Positions 9,527 to 18,944 of a stretch of 64,000 nucleotides of DNA are shown here, in pieces; position 1 is the first letter of the stretch, and each line of letters starts with the position of its first letter. The position numbers and the translations under genes were made by a program. The stretch lies in NCBI GenBank assembly GCA_963809825.1, contig CAWELJ010000005.1:1-64000 (forward strand), read 5' to 3'. Under the pieces are notes generated by a model that saw nothing but the letters and a program-made list of their open reading frames with translations, was not told where the DNA came from and made no database searches. The stretch comes from Bog-473 sp963809825. Its GTDB lineage: Bacteria; Actinomycetota; Acidimicrobiia; Acidimicrobiales; RAAP-2.

Positions 9527-11185
9527 TTACTGCGGTGGGCCGCTGGACAGCTGGACGGTGCCCGTGTGGTTCTGGCCGGAGCTGTCGGTCCAGCCGATGG
9601 CCACCTTGTCGCCCGGGTGGTACGTGAGCATGGCGCTGGTCAGCGCGTTGGCCGAGTCGATGCTCTTGCCCCCGAGGGTGGTGATGACGTCGCCCTGGGC
9701 GATGCCCGCCTCCTGGGCCGGCTCGTTGGTGACCACGCCGGCCACCGAGGCGCCGGAGACCGACGATCCCGTGTTGCCGCTGTTGCCACCGAAGACGCTG
9801 CCGAACCCGCTGTTGTCGCCCGAGCTCGAGCCGCCCTGGGGGCTGATCTCGACGCCGAGGAACGCGGTCTCCCCGATGTGCACGGTGGAGGACGAGTTCC
9901 CGGCCTCGATCTGGCGGGCGATGGAGAGCGCGGTGTTGATCGGGATGGCGAAGCCCTGGTTGCCCTGGGACTGGCCGTTGAACTGGAAGGAGTAGCCGGC
10001 CGAGGCGGCCGTGTCCACGCCGAGGACCTGCCCCGAGGTGTTGACCAGCGCGCCGCCCGAGTCGCCGGGCTGGATGTCCGCGTTGGTCTCGATGAGGCCG
10101 GTCAGCTGCTCCGACGTCCCGTCGCCCTGATCACTGGCGGTGATCGACTGGTCGAGCGCGGTCACCGTGCCGCCCGCCGCGCTGGGCGTCCCGCCGGTGC
10201 CGCCGGCATTCCCCACGCCGACCACGTCCTGGCCGACCGAGGCGTGCGCCGTGGCGAGCGGAGCGGTCTGGAGCCCCGAGGCGTTCTGCAGCTGGAGCAC
10301 GGCGATGTCGTGGCTGCGGTCGTAGCCGACCACCTTGGCGGTGTAGGTCTTCTGGTTCCCCACGTCGGTCACGCTGATCTTCGTGGCGCCGTTGATCACG
10401 TGGTTGTTGGTCAGGATGACCCCGTTGGAGCTGAGCACGATGCCGGTCCCGGCCGCCTGCTGCTGCGCGTAGCCGAGGGTCGTGTTGATGTCGACGAGGC
10501 CCGGGTCGACCTTGGCCGCGATGGCGCTGGCGTCGCTCGGCCCTGACCCGCCGGACGAGCCGGAGTTGCCGTTGCCCGAGTTCCCGTTGCCCGAGTTCCC
10601 GGAGTTGCCCGAGTTGCCGCCGAAGACGCCGCCGAAGGGCGAGCCGTTCCCGAAGGGGCTCCTCGACCCGTTGCCCGCACCCGACGGGAGCCGCGAGCTC
10701 CCCGAGGCCGGGGCGGAGGACAGGTTCGAGTTGGTCGTGGCCGCGTGGCCGATCGCCACGCCACCGGCCAGGAGGGCGAACGCCGCCACGCCGGCGAGGA
10801 TGCCGTTGCGCACGTGGTGGGCGCCGCTGGCGGGCGCGGCGGGACCGGCGGGCGGGGCCCACACGGGGGCGCCCGGATCGGTCGGGGGGCCGGCGTAGGG
10901 GCGGGCGGCCGGCTCGCCGAGAATGGGGTTCCCCGCCAGCGCGCCGAGCGCGTAGGTGCCGGTCGGGACCTCGGAGCCCTGCGGCACGCCCATGGGCGGG
11001 GTGTCGGGCTGCTGCGGGAGGGAAGCAGGGTCGACCGGCGGGGGCGTCGTCTCGGGCATGGGGACGGCCTGGCCCGTGGTCTCCGGGACCGGCGTCGGAG
11101 CGGTCTCCGTCTCCGCCTCCGCCTCCGCTCCGCTCACCGGCTGGCCTGCCGTCTCGTCGTTCTGGTCGCTGTGGTCCTCGGTCAT
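9527..11185 (-). CDS. HtrA/DegP-type membrane-anchored serine protease with PDZ domain
   Basis: This 552-residue protein has a Pro/Glu-rich cytoplasmic N-terminus (1-125) and a transmembrane helix at about 127-148 (NGILAGVAAFALLAGGVAIG). A Gly/Asn/Ser low-complexity linker (180-215) precedes a trypsin-like domain with H262 in LTNNHVI, D293 in SHDIAVL and S376 in PGDSGGAL. A single PDZ domain follows at about 470-545. Family knowledge makes it an extracytoplasmic quality-control protease of the PepD/HtrA group. The catalytic triad is intact, so it should be active. No partner gene is adjacent; it converges on the DUF2510 gene. Confidence 0.9.
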   Translation of the reverse strand: MTEDHSDQNDETAGQPVSGAEAEAETETAPTPVPETTGQAVPMPETTPPPVDPASLPQQPDTPPMGVPQGSEVPTGTYALGALAGNPILGEPAARPYAGPPTDPGAPVWAPPAGPAAPASGAHHVRNGILAGVAAFALLAGGVAIGHAATTNSNLSSAPASGSSRLPSGAGNGSRSPFGNGSPFGGVFGGNSGNSGNSGNGNSGNGNSGSSGGSGPSDASAIAAKVDPGLVDINTTLGYAQQQAAGTGIVLSSNGVILTNNHVINGATKISVTDVGNQKTYTAKVVGYDRSHDIAVLQLQNASGLQTAPLATAHASVGQDVVGVGNAGGTGGTPSAAGGTVTALDQSITASDQGDGTSEQLTGLIETNADIQPGDSGGALVNTSGQVLGVDTAASAGYSFQFNGQSQGNQGFAIPINTALSIARQIEAGNSSSTVHIGETAFLGVEISPQGGSSSGDNSGFGSVFGGNSGNTGSSVSGASVAGVVTNEPAQEAGIAQGDVITTLGGKSIDSANALTSAMLTYHPGDKVAIGWTDSSGQNHTGTVQLSSGPPQ

Positions 11186-11582
11186 GTGCGGTCCTCCGTC
11201 AGAGTGCCCGGCGCGGGCGCTGTTCCACGGCTTCCATTGGACATGCCGGGTCTGTACGCCAGGTCAGAGAAAGGTATGACTCACATAAATGTTGTCTGTG
11301 AGCCCCGTGACGGTGCAGGTTGTTGCTTCCGGGGAGATTCCTGACGAATCGTTCCCGGGACACCCTTGACGTTCCGGACACCCCCCTGACAGCCCTGAGC
11401 AGCGCCAACCTGGACTTCGGACAAGGAGACCGGGATGGCTTTGAGGGTGATGTCAGTGACCGATCTGAGCTCCGTCGAGCCCAATTAGACAGTCCCCGCT
11501 CGGGTGGCCGGATCACCCCCGGGCAGACGGCCGGCGCGGGTCTACGCTGGCAGACGACGACCTCTATCTGCCGGGGGGCCCC
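11186..11582. other. Divergent intergenic region between htrA-like and amidohydrolase genes
   Basis: I see no coding sequence. Promoters for both divergent genes must lie here, but no clear -35/-10 pair or operator stands out. Confidence 0.4.
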
Positions 11583-12714
11583 GTGGACACTGCGATATTC
11601 GACGCCGACAGCCACCTGATGGAGACGCCGGACTGGCTGGGCGGGTTCGCCGACGAGTCGGTCCGTGGCCAGCTCGCCCCGCTGGGGCTGGAGGGTGCCG
11701 GAGCAGGGGCGGCCGAATTGATGGCCGGCCTGCCCGACCTGTGGGAATCGCACCGCCACCAGGAGATCGGGCGCGAGGTGCTGCAGGGCCCGAAGGGGTG
11801 GATGGCGCCGGGCGCCCTCGACACCGAGGTGCGCTCCCGCGTCCTCGACGCCCTGGACATACAGGCCCAGCTCGTCTTCCCGACCTTCGCCCTCGCCCAC
11901 TTCTCGCGCAGCAAGGATCCCGACGTCCTTTACGGCGGGACCGAGGCCCTGAACCGGGCCATGGCCGCCTTCTGCGCGCCCGATCCGCGGCTGAAGGCGG
12001 TGGGCTTCCTGCCGCTCACCGATCCCACGCGGGCGCTGTTGACCCTGGAGCAGGCGCTCGAGGCGGGTGTGGCCGCGCTCTGGGTGCCCTCCGACGCCCC
12101 CGGCGACTTCTCACCCACCCACCTCGATCTCGCTCCGGTCTGGGCCTGCCTCGCCGAGGCCGGCGTGCCCTTCGTGCTCCATGTCGGCGGCGGCAAGCTC
12201 CTCCCCAAGGCCTTCCACAACAACGGCCTCCCGCGCCCGAAGGACTGGCTGGGTGGCGGCGAGAATCTCCGGGCCAAGGACTTCCCCGTGCTCCACCACT
12301 CGCCGGAGCGCTTCCTGGCCTGCATGGCGCTCGACGGGGTCTTCGAGCGCCACCCGGATCTGCGCGGGGCGGCGATCGAGCTCGGTGCCACCTGGGTCCC
12401 GGGTCTCCTGCGCAACGTGGACCATGCGCTGCGCTCGTTCTCGAAGTTCGAACCGGCGCTCCGGGAGCTGCAGCTCCTGCCCGTCGGAGTACCTGCGGCG
12501 CCAGGTTCGCTTCACGCCCTTCCCGTTCGAGGACACGGCGTGGCTGCTCGAGCAGTGCGGCCCGGACCTCTTCATGTTCTCGACGGACTACCCGCATCCC
12601 GAGGGTGGGAAGCGGCCCTTCGAGGCGTTCGGCGACGCCGTGGCGGGCTTCGACGAGTCGACCCGCGAGCGGTTCTTCTGGCGCAACGGGGCCGAGCTGC
12701 TCGGCCTCGCCTGA
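11583..12714 (+). CDS. Amidohydrolase-family (amidohydrolase_2-like) metal enzyme, one frameshift
   Basis: GTG start at 11583. The N-terminus FDADSHLMETPDW carries the metal-binding DxH motif of the amidohydrolase_2/ACMSD-like family, and VLHVGGG and FMFSTDYPHPEG (the terminal Asp with SDYPH-like context) match the expected later metal and catalytic segments. The frame changes near 12485: the first frame ends LRELQLLP and the second resumes SEYLRRQVRFTPFPFED. About 376 residues are expected after correction. Such proteins decarboxylate or hydrolyse small organic acids. The product is probably coupled functionally to the TauD-like oxygenase 15 bases downstream, possibly in degradation of an aromatic or sulfonated compound (inference). 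Confidence 0.8.
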
Positions 12715-12729
12715 GCCGAGAGGGGCGGC

Positions 12730-13600
12730 ATGGCGACGACGCGGTCCGCAGCGCTCTCGGTGGAGCCGGTGGCGGGCGCGCTCGGTGCCACGGTGACCGG
12801 GATCGACCTGGCGAGCGTGACCGATCCGGCCCAGCTCGACGACCTGCGCCGGGCGCTGGCCGACCACCTCGTCGTCTTCCTGCCGGGGCAGGAGCTCGAG
12901 CCTCGACGACCTCGAGCGGGTCACCGACCTTCTGGGCGGCCGCGACGTGACGCCCTTCGTGGACCCGCTCGAGGACCGGCCCTACGTCATCCGGGTGATC
13001 AAGGAGCCGACCGACGCCCTGAACTTCGCCAATGCGTGGCACAGCGACCTCAGCTACCTCCCCGCACCCCCCGCCTACACACTGCTGCACGCCTGGGACG
13101 TCCCCGACCACGGCGGCGACACCGTGTGGTCGAACCAGTACCTCGCCTACGAGACGCTGTCGCACGGCTTGCGGGCGACGCTCGACGGCCTGAGCGCCGT
13201 CCATTCGGCCGGGCTCGCCTACGGCACGGGCGGACTGCTGGACCAGGTCAAGGACCTCACGTCCATGGCGATCTCCCCGTCGGCCGAAGCGTACGCCGAG
13301 CACGTGCACCCGGCCGTGGCCGTCCACCCGGTGACCGGCCGGCGGGCGCTGTACGTCAACCCGGTGTACACGACCCGCTTCGCCGGGTGGACCAAGGACG
13401 AGTCACAGGCGCTCCTGGCCCACCTGTACCGGCACAGCATCAACGAGAACTTCACCTGTCGGTTGCGCTGGGCGGTGCACACGCTCGCCATCTGGGACAA
13501 CCGCTGCACCATGCACAACGCGCTGAACGACTACGCCGGCGTGCGCCGGGAGATGTACCGCACCAGCGTCAGGGGCACGGCGCCGGTGGGGGTGGCCTGA
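12730..13600 (+). CDS. TauD/TfdA-family Fe(II)/2-oxoglutarate dioxygenase, one frameshift
   Basis: The start at ATG 12730 gives SVEPVAGALGATVTGIDLA, the typical TauD N-terminus. The frame shifts near 12905 (GQELE to LDDLERVTDLLGG). The second part has the iron motif WHSDLSY (HxD) and the distal WDNRCTMHNALNDY with RREMYRT, supplying the third histidine and the 2-oxoglutarate arginine. Family members hydroxylate taurine, alkylsulfates, chlorophenoxyacetates and similar substrates, so the substrate cannot be fixed from this. The gene follows the amidohydrolase by 15 bases on the same strand. Confidence 0.82.
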
Positions 13601-13641
13601 GCATCGGCGGACCGGGCGGGGTTTCGGTACGAGTCCGCACG

Positions 13642-13679
13642 CGCCGGGGGCGGGCGCCTCGCGGCGCCCGCCCCCGGCG
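13642..13679. terminator. Bidirectional terminator hairpin, 17-bp perfect stem
   Basis: cgccgggggcgggcgcc at 13642-13658 pairs perfectly with 13663-13679 across a tcgc loop. It stands between convergent genes ending at 13600 and 13700. Confidence 0.75.
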
Positions 13680-13699
13680 GTGAAACGGTGCGTGTCGGA

Positions 13700-14447
13700 T
13701 CAGGTCGCGGTGCCCCCGACCACGGGCTTGTTGAGGTGCAGCGAGCCGGCCGAACCCTTGAACTGTGACCCGGTGCCGTAGTTGAACACCCCACCGTCGG
13801 TGGCGAAGGTCCAGTAGCCCGCGTTGTCCGGGGCGGAGGCGATGCCCACGACCGGCGCGTTCAGGTGCAGGCTCCCGGCCGACCCGAAGAAGTGGCCCGA
13901 CCCGAAGTTGAAGACGCCGCCGTCGGTGGCCACCTCGTAGTAGCCGGCACCGTCGGTCGCCGCCGCGATGCCCACGATCGGCTTGTTGAGCGGCTTGCCA
14001 CCCATGGAGCCGTAGAACTGGGCGTCGCCGAAGGCGAACAGGCCGCCGTCGGAGGCGACCTCCCAGTAGCCCCGTCCGTCGGGTGTCGCTGCCATGCCGA
14101 CCACCGGCTTGTTGAGCGGCGTGCCGCCCATGGAGCCGTAGAACTGGGCGTCGCCGAAGCTGAAGAGACCACCGTCGGAGGCGACCTCCCAGTAGCCCTT
14201 GCCGTCGGGCGTCGAGGCCATTCCTACGACGGGCATGTTGAGCGGCTTGCCACCCATGGAGCCGTAGAACTGGGCGTCGCCGAAGCTGAAGAGACCACCG
14301 TCGGAGGCGACCTCCCAGTAGCCCTGGTTGCCCGGCGTGTGGGCCATGCCGACGATCGGCTTGTTGAGCGGCTTGCCGCCCATGGAGCCGAAGAAGCCGG
14401 CGTTGTAGTTGAAGATGCCGCCGTCGGTGGCGGCCATCCAGTAGCCC
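13700..14447 (-). repeat. Six 42-residue GYW.VASDGG repeats (126 bp units)
   Basis: Each unit follows GYWEVASDGGLFSFGDAQFY and then GSMGGKPLNKPVVGMAATPDG (written as two halves). The first and last two copies are more diverged. The DNA is highly similar between units, for example gccgtagaactgggcgtcgc three times. The same repeat closes an unrelated secreted protein at 46.7-47.4 kb. Confidence 0.85.
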
Positions 14448-16231
14448 TGGGCCCCGGGGCCCTGGCGGTCGGAGCTGGTGGTGAAGTTGCACGACGTGTC
14501 GCCGAGCACGTTGCCACCGGCCGAGCCGACGGGCCAGGCGTTGGTCGTCGGGTTCACGACGGCACATTCGGCCTCGGCCCCCGCCGGAGTCCGGTTGTCG
14601 GCCACCGTGCTGTTGGTCAGGGTCCCTCCGCCGGTCCCGCCGGCCGTGCCGTCGAGGGTGAAGCCGGCGCCGGTGTCGGACCGGTTGCCCGCCACTGTCG
14701 TGGCGGAGAAGTCAACCCGGTTGTCGCTGTTGTTGGTCTCGTAGACCCCGCCGCCGGCGTCACCGGTGCCCACGGTGGTGTTGTCGACGATGGCGACGCT
14801 GTTGGCCTGGATGTTCGCGGCATCCTCGATACCCCCTCCGAGGTTCGCCGTGTTGCCCGAGATCGTCGAGCTGCTGAGCGTGGTCGCGGCGTCCACATAG
14901 AGGCCTCCACCGCCGACCGCGGCCGTGTTGTGGCTGATGGTCGAGTTGGTCACATTCAGGTTCTCGTCGTTCCAGGTCCCTCCCCCGAGACCCTGGCTGG
15001 GGCCAGTCCCGGTGGCCGAGTTGCCCGTGATGGTGTCGCCACTGAGGACCGCTCCGCTGCCCTCTTCGATGAACGCGCCACCCTCGCCGTTGGTGGCGGT
15101 GTTCCCGGTGAAGCTGGTCCCGGTGATGGTCACCGACTGGTAGTCGGCGACCGCGCCAGCCTGGCCGGCGCCGGTGGCGTTGCTGTTGGCGCTGTTGCCG
15201 GTGAAGGTGCTGTTGGCGATGGTGGTGGCTCCGCCGTCGATCTCGATCGCGCCGCCGTAACCGCTTTCCCCGGCGGCGGAGGCGGTCGCCGAGTTGCCGC
15301 TGAAGGTGTCGTTCGTCAACTGCATGGAGTCATCGACACCGATCGCTCCACCGCCCGCGCCCGACGTGCCGGCAGAGGTGGCGGTGTTCGACGTGAAGGT
15401 GCTGTTGTCGATCGCGACCGGGCCGCCGTCGTTGTAGATGGCGCCGCCTTCCCCGAAGCAGTTCGTGGTGCAGGCGGCGGTGTTGCCGGTGAAGGTGTCC
15501 CCGCTGAGCCGTGCGGTCCCCAGGTCGACGTAAATGGCACCGCCGATGTTCGTCGACGAGTTGCCCGAGAAGGTCGAGTTGGTGGCCCAGAACTGGCCGT
15601 CGACGTAGATGGCGCCGCCATCGGCGCCGGCGTTGTGGTTGTTGGCGAAGGTGACGTTGGTCGCCGTGACGGTGTCGTTGTCGTTGTTGACGTCGACGCC
15701 GAGGCCGCCGCTCCCCGAGACCGTGACGTTGTTCAGCGCCAGGAAGGCACCGACGTTGGTGGTCCCGGCGTGGTTGGTCTCGAAGATGTCGCTCGCGGCA
15801 CCCGCATTGCCGATGTCGACGTTGGCGGCGGTCCCGAGGATCTCCACCCCGGCGGGATCGGTCACCGGGAGGAGGCCCAGTGTCGTGGTGTAGATACCGG
15901 GCGGCACGTTGACCACCACGGTCTTGCCCAGTCCGTTGGCCTCCTCGATCGCGGCGCGGAGGGAGCAGTGTCCGGTCCCGTCGTCGCAGAAGCCGTCACC
16001 AGGATTGTTGTCGTGTCCGTCGGTTGTCGTGTTGACCGTGAACGTGGCCTGGGCGGGCGGGAAGGTGCGCGGCTGTTGGGCCAGGAAAGGCCTGGCCGCG
16101 TGGGGGGTCACGGCATGGGGCGCCGCGGCGCCCGACGTCGAGCCGAGGGCGAGGCTGAGCGGTGCCGTCACCAGCGCGAGGGTGAAGATCCCGCCGAGGA
16201 CCGCACGAGAACGGATCGAGGACTTGAGCAT
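13700..16231 (-). CDS. Secreted CSLREA-type beta-helix protein with C-terminal GYW repeats
   Basis: The chosen start is ATG 16231, with AGGTGG six bases upstream, giving a signal peptide (SRAVLGGIFTLALVTAPLSL) and a mature region after about residue 38. A CSLREA-like segment, GHCSLRAAIEEANG, precedes a long right-handed beta-helix full of NSTFSGNSSTNIGGAIYVD-type repeats (about residues 90-590), as in polymorphic-membrane-protein and pectate-lyase-like folds. The last 250 residues are six 42-residue GYWEVASDGG repeats shared with the NlpC/P60-like protein at 46 kb. No catalytic residues are evident. The protein is probably an extracellular or cell-surface structural or adhesive protein. Confidence 0.8.
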   Translation of the reverse strand: MLKSSIRSRAVLGGIFTLALVTAPLSLALGSTSGAAAPHAVTPHAARPFLAQQPRTFPPAQATFTVNTTTDGHDNNPGDGFCDDGTGHCSLRAAIEEANGLGKTVVVNVPPGIYTTTLGLLPVTDPAGVEILGTAANVDIGNAGAASDIFETNHAGTTNVGAFLALNNVTVSGSGGLGVDVNNDNDTVTATNVTFANNHNAGADGGAIYVDGQFWATNSTFSGNSSTNIGGAIYVDLGTARLSGDTFTGNTAACTTNCFGEGGAIYNDGGPVAIDNSTFTSNTATSAGTSGAGGGAIGVDDSMQLTNDTFSGNSATASAAGESGYGGAIEIDGGATTIANSTFTGNSANSNATGAGQAGAVADYQSVTITGTSFTGNTATNGEGGAFIEEGSGAVLSGDTITGNSATGTGPSQGLGGGTWNDENLNVTNSTISHNTAAVGGGGLYVDAATTLSSSTISGNTANLGGGIEDAANIQANSVAIVDNTTVGTGDAGGGVYETNNSDNRVDFSATTVAGNRSDTGAGFTLDGTAGGTGGGTLTNSTVADNRTPAGAEAECAVVNPTTNAWPVGSAGGNVLGDTSCNFTTSSDRQGPGAQGYWMAATDGGIFNYNAGFFGSMGGKPLNKPIVGMAHTPGNQGYWEVASDGGLFSFGDAQFYGSMGGKPLNMPVVGMASTPDGKGYWEVASDGGLFSFGDAQFYGSMGGTPLNKPVVGMAATPDGRGYWEVASDGGLFAFGDAQFYGSMGGKPLNKPIVGIAAATDGAGYYEVATDGGVFNFGSGHFFGSAGSLHLNAPVVGIASAPDNAGYWTFATDGGVFNYGTGSQFKGSAGSLHLNKPVVGGTAT

Positions 16232-16393
16232 CTGGTACCACCTGGTCTTTCTGGCCGCAACGCCGCGACCGTGGGTGACCATAGCGAGTCGATCCTCGGC
16301 GCGCCATCGCGTTTCACCTGTTCGTGAAGACACGCACGTGGTCAACCCATGTGTTGCTCGTGGCCCGCTTCCGTCGTCGTGGTTACCGTCGGG

Positions 16394-16825
16394 TCAGAAG
16401 GAGCGGGGCCGACCCGAGACCTCGGGGCAGCGGCCCCAGTGGCACTTGCGGATGATCTGGCGCTGCGAGCGGCGCCGGAGGTGTGGCGCCGGTGCGGCCG
16501 TGAGCTCGCGGTGCACGGCGATGCCGACGTCGCCCGGCGCCGCCTCGACGCTGCGGATGTCGAGCCGCCACTCGTAGTCGGCCTCCTCGAGGGCGCCGTC
16601 GGAGCTGACGATGGCCGCGTCCGGGCAGGCGCGGCGCGCCGAGCACAAGAGCTCGAACCGGGCGTCGTAGGGGTCGCGGCCCGTGTGGCGGAGCCGCAGC
16701 GCACCCGTGACGGCGGGCGACTCGATCACGACCACCCAGCGCTCGCCCTGGCGGCAGAGGTACAGGGTGGCGCAGTCGACGACACCGCCGTGGCCAGGGA
16801 CGTTGGAGCTGCTCGTGGCTTCCAT
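16394..16825 (-). CDS. Hypothetical protein
   Basis: The start at ATG 16825 gives about 143 residues (MEATSSSNVPGHGGVVDCAT). Features include CRQGERWVVVIESP and a C-terminal basic segment ending RSQRQIIRKCHWGRC. I recognise no family. An upstream in-frame start at 16876 is possible. The codon pattern fits a real gene. It lies between the beta-helix gene and the transporter on the same strand with clear gaps. Confidence 0.45.
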   Translation of the reverse strand: MEATSSSNVPGHGGVVDCATLYLCRQGERWVVVIESPAVTGALRLRHTGRDPYDARFELLCSARRACPDAAIVSSDGALEEADYEWRLDIRSVEAAPGDVGIAVHRELTAAPAPHLRRRSQRQIIRKCHWGRCPEVSGRPRSF

Positions 16826-16931
16826 CGCTAGTGGAACGCCCCCGTCCGAACCGCCTTGCTGGGCCGAAAGTCCCATTTTCCGAGGTGGCGGAGCCCGACG
16901 GCACGGGGGCCTCGGACCGGCGTCGAGGTCC

Positions 16932-18563
16932 TCATGCGAGCTCTCCGGCGGGCGCCATGTCCGGTCGGGCTGCGTCCGCTCGCTGGTAGGAGGCCAGGAG
17001 CTCCTTCTCGCCCCTCAGGTCGGGGAAGAAGACGCCGACGACGATGGCGCCGGCCACCACGGCGATGAGCCCCGAGGCGTAGGCCCAGTGCTGGCCGTGG
17101 ATGAACGACTCCTTGGCGGCGGCGGTGATCTGCGAGGCGTACTGCGGGTACTGCTTGGCCACGGCCTCCGCCCCATCGAAGGACTTGGTCAGCTCGCTCT
17201 GCACGCTCTGGCTCACCTGGGTCGACTTCGGAGAGGAGGAGATCGTCTTCGAGAACGCAGCGGCGTAGCCGGCCGTCAGGAGGGCGCCCATGGTCGACTG
17301 CATGATGGCCCCGCCGAGATCGCGCTGCAGATCGGCCGTGCCCGATGCCATGCCGACGCGGGTCACCGGGACCGAGCCCGTCAGCGAGTGCGACGCCGGG
17401 GTGCCGGCGAAGCCGACGCCCGCCCCGATGAAGGCGTAGGCCAGGCCGACCTCCCAGTACGAGCTGCCCTCCTTCCAGAGGAGCAGCATGGTGAGGAAGC
17501 CGAGGAAGATGCACGCGTAGCCGACCAGGAGGGTGAAGCGGGCGCCCTTGGCGTCCACCAGCTTGGCCGAGCGCGGCGCGATGAGCACCATGAAGACGAC
17601 CGCCGGGAGGATGGCCGCGCCGGCGTCGGTGGTCGAGTAGCCGAGCACGTTCTGCAGGAATTGCTGCCCGATGAAGAGCGCGCCCATGAGGCTCCCGAAG
17701 ACGATGATGCCGGCGCAGGCGGCCACCCAGAAGACGCGCCGCGCCGCCACGTTCAGGTCGTAGAGCGGCTGCGGAGCCCGTCGCTCCCGGAGGGTGAAGC
17801 CTGCCAGCGCGGCGGCGGCGATGATCACCAGGCCGATGACCAGGGTCCCCTTGTTGGGGACGACCGCGAAATTGATGGCGAGGATGACGGACCCGACGAG
17901 CACGGCGGAGAGGATCCCGCCCAGGTTGTCGACGGCGTCATCGGTCTCGTTGACGTGGCTCGGGATGAGCGTGTACGCCAGCGGGAACGCCACCACGATC
18001 AGCGGGATCGAAATCAAGAAGACGGAGCCCCACCAGAACCTCGAGAGCAGCAGGCCGGCCACCAGCGGCCCGAGGGCGGCGATGGCGCCCCCGGTCGCCG
18101 ACCACAGGGCGATGCAGCGGGTGCGCCCCGGCCCGCTCCACAATGCGGTGATGAGCGAGAGCGTCGTGGGGTAGGCCATGCCCGCCGCCAGGCCGCCCAC
18201 GAAGCGGGCCCCGATGAGGACCCCGATGCTGGGGGCCCACGCCATGACGAGACACGCCGGCAGCGAGATGAGGACGCCGAGGAGCAGCATCTGCTTGCGC
18301 CCGTAGCGGTCGCCCACGGCGCCGAACCACAGGACGGAGACGGCGAGCCCGAGGGAGTAGGAGACCGCGACGAGGTTCAGCTGGGTCTGGGAGGCGTCGA
18401 AGTGCAGGCCGATGCTCGGGAGGGCGACGTTGGCCGACGCCAGCGGCAGGTTGGCCACGGCGGCGACCAGAATGAGGGCCCCCAGGACCATGCCCTGGCG
18501 GGCGGGCGCGGTCGACGTCTCCCCGGCTGCTGCGGCTGGCTGGCCCGAGTTACCCGCAGCCAA
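16932..18563 (-). CDS. MFS drug transporter, DHA2 (14-TM) family
   Basis: The start is a TTG at 18563 with AAGGAGG eight bases upstream. The long open frame beyond it to 18749 is not protein-like. The 543-residue product opens with LASANVALPSIGLHFDASQT (motif D1-like, as in EmrB/QacA), then FGAVGDRYGRKQMLLLG (motif A) and many helices. A large C-terminal loop (SSSPKSTQVSQSVQSELTKS) precedes a final helix. Family members export drugs, dyes or metabolites by proton antiport. The substrate is unknown, and a second DHA2 transporter lies at 20.2 kb. Confidence 0.88.
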   Translation of the reverse strand: MAAGNSGQPAAAAGETSTAPARQGMVLGALILVAAVANLPLASANVALPSIGLHFDASQTQLNLVAVSYSLGLAVSVLWFGAVGDRYGRKQMLLLGVLISLPACLVMAWAPSIGVLIGARFVGGLAAGMAYPTTLSLITALWSGPGRTRCIALWSATGGAIAALGPLVAGLLLSRFWWGSVFLISIPLIVVAFPLAYTLIPSHVNETDDAVDNLGGILSAVLVGSVILAINFAVVPNKGTLVIGLVIIAAAALAGFTLRERRAPQPLYDLNVAARRVFWVAACAGIIVFGSLMGALFIGQQFLQNVLGYSTTDAGAAILPAVVFMVLIAPRSAKLVDAKGARFTLLVGYACIFLGFLTMLLLWKEGSSYWEVGLAYAFIGAGVGFAGTPASHSLTGSVPVTRVGMASGTADLQRDLGGAIMQSTMGALLTAGYAAAFSKTISSSPKSTQVSQSVQSELTKSFDGAEAVAKQYPQYASQITAAAKESFIHGQHWAYASGLIAVVAGAIVVGVFFPDLRGEKELLASYQRADAARPDMAPAGELA

Positions 18564-18944
18564 GTCGGTCGACCTCCTTCTCCCCGGCCCCGCGGTGCAC
18601 GGCCGACGTCGCCGGCCGCTGTCCGTGCGTGGGGTACGCAACGTCACCGCAAGTCTGCTTGGGCGGCGCCCCCCGTACCAGTGCCATATCTCCCGAAGCC
18701 GGTGGTCCGAACGGGCCCCTCTATGGGCCGGGCCGGGCCGTGCGCCCAACCCTCCCGGAGTGGCACGGCGCCGTGCCCTCGGTTGCCGTCTCGTTGCTTC
18801 TCGCCCCGAGGGGTCCCGAAACCTGGTTCCCCGCCGGCCCCGCTGTCACACTGCAGGGAGGGAAGATCCCGTCCGCGGGTCCACGGCAGCGTGGAGGAGG
18901 GTCGGCCACACTCGTCGCAGGGGTGTCGCCGGAAGGCAGGGGGA
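18564..18944. other. Divergent intergenic region
   Basis: This lies between the DHA2 transporter (leftwards) and a polytopic membrane protein (rightwards). I see no gene or clear operator, only the transporter's ribosome binding site at its left edge. Confidence 0.4.

Noticed and set aside
13865..16327. 820-codon open frame on the plus strand opposite the beta-helix gene
   Set aside because: It is antisense to a clear secreted repeat protein, rich in Gly, Arg and Val with no motifs. Long antisense frames are expected in high-GC repetitive coding DNA.
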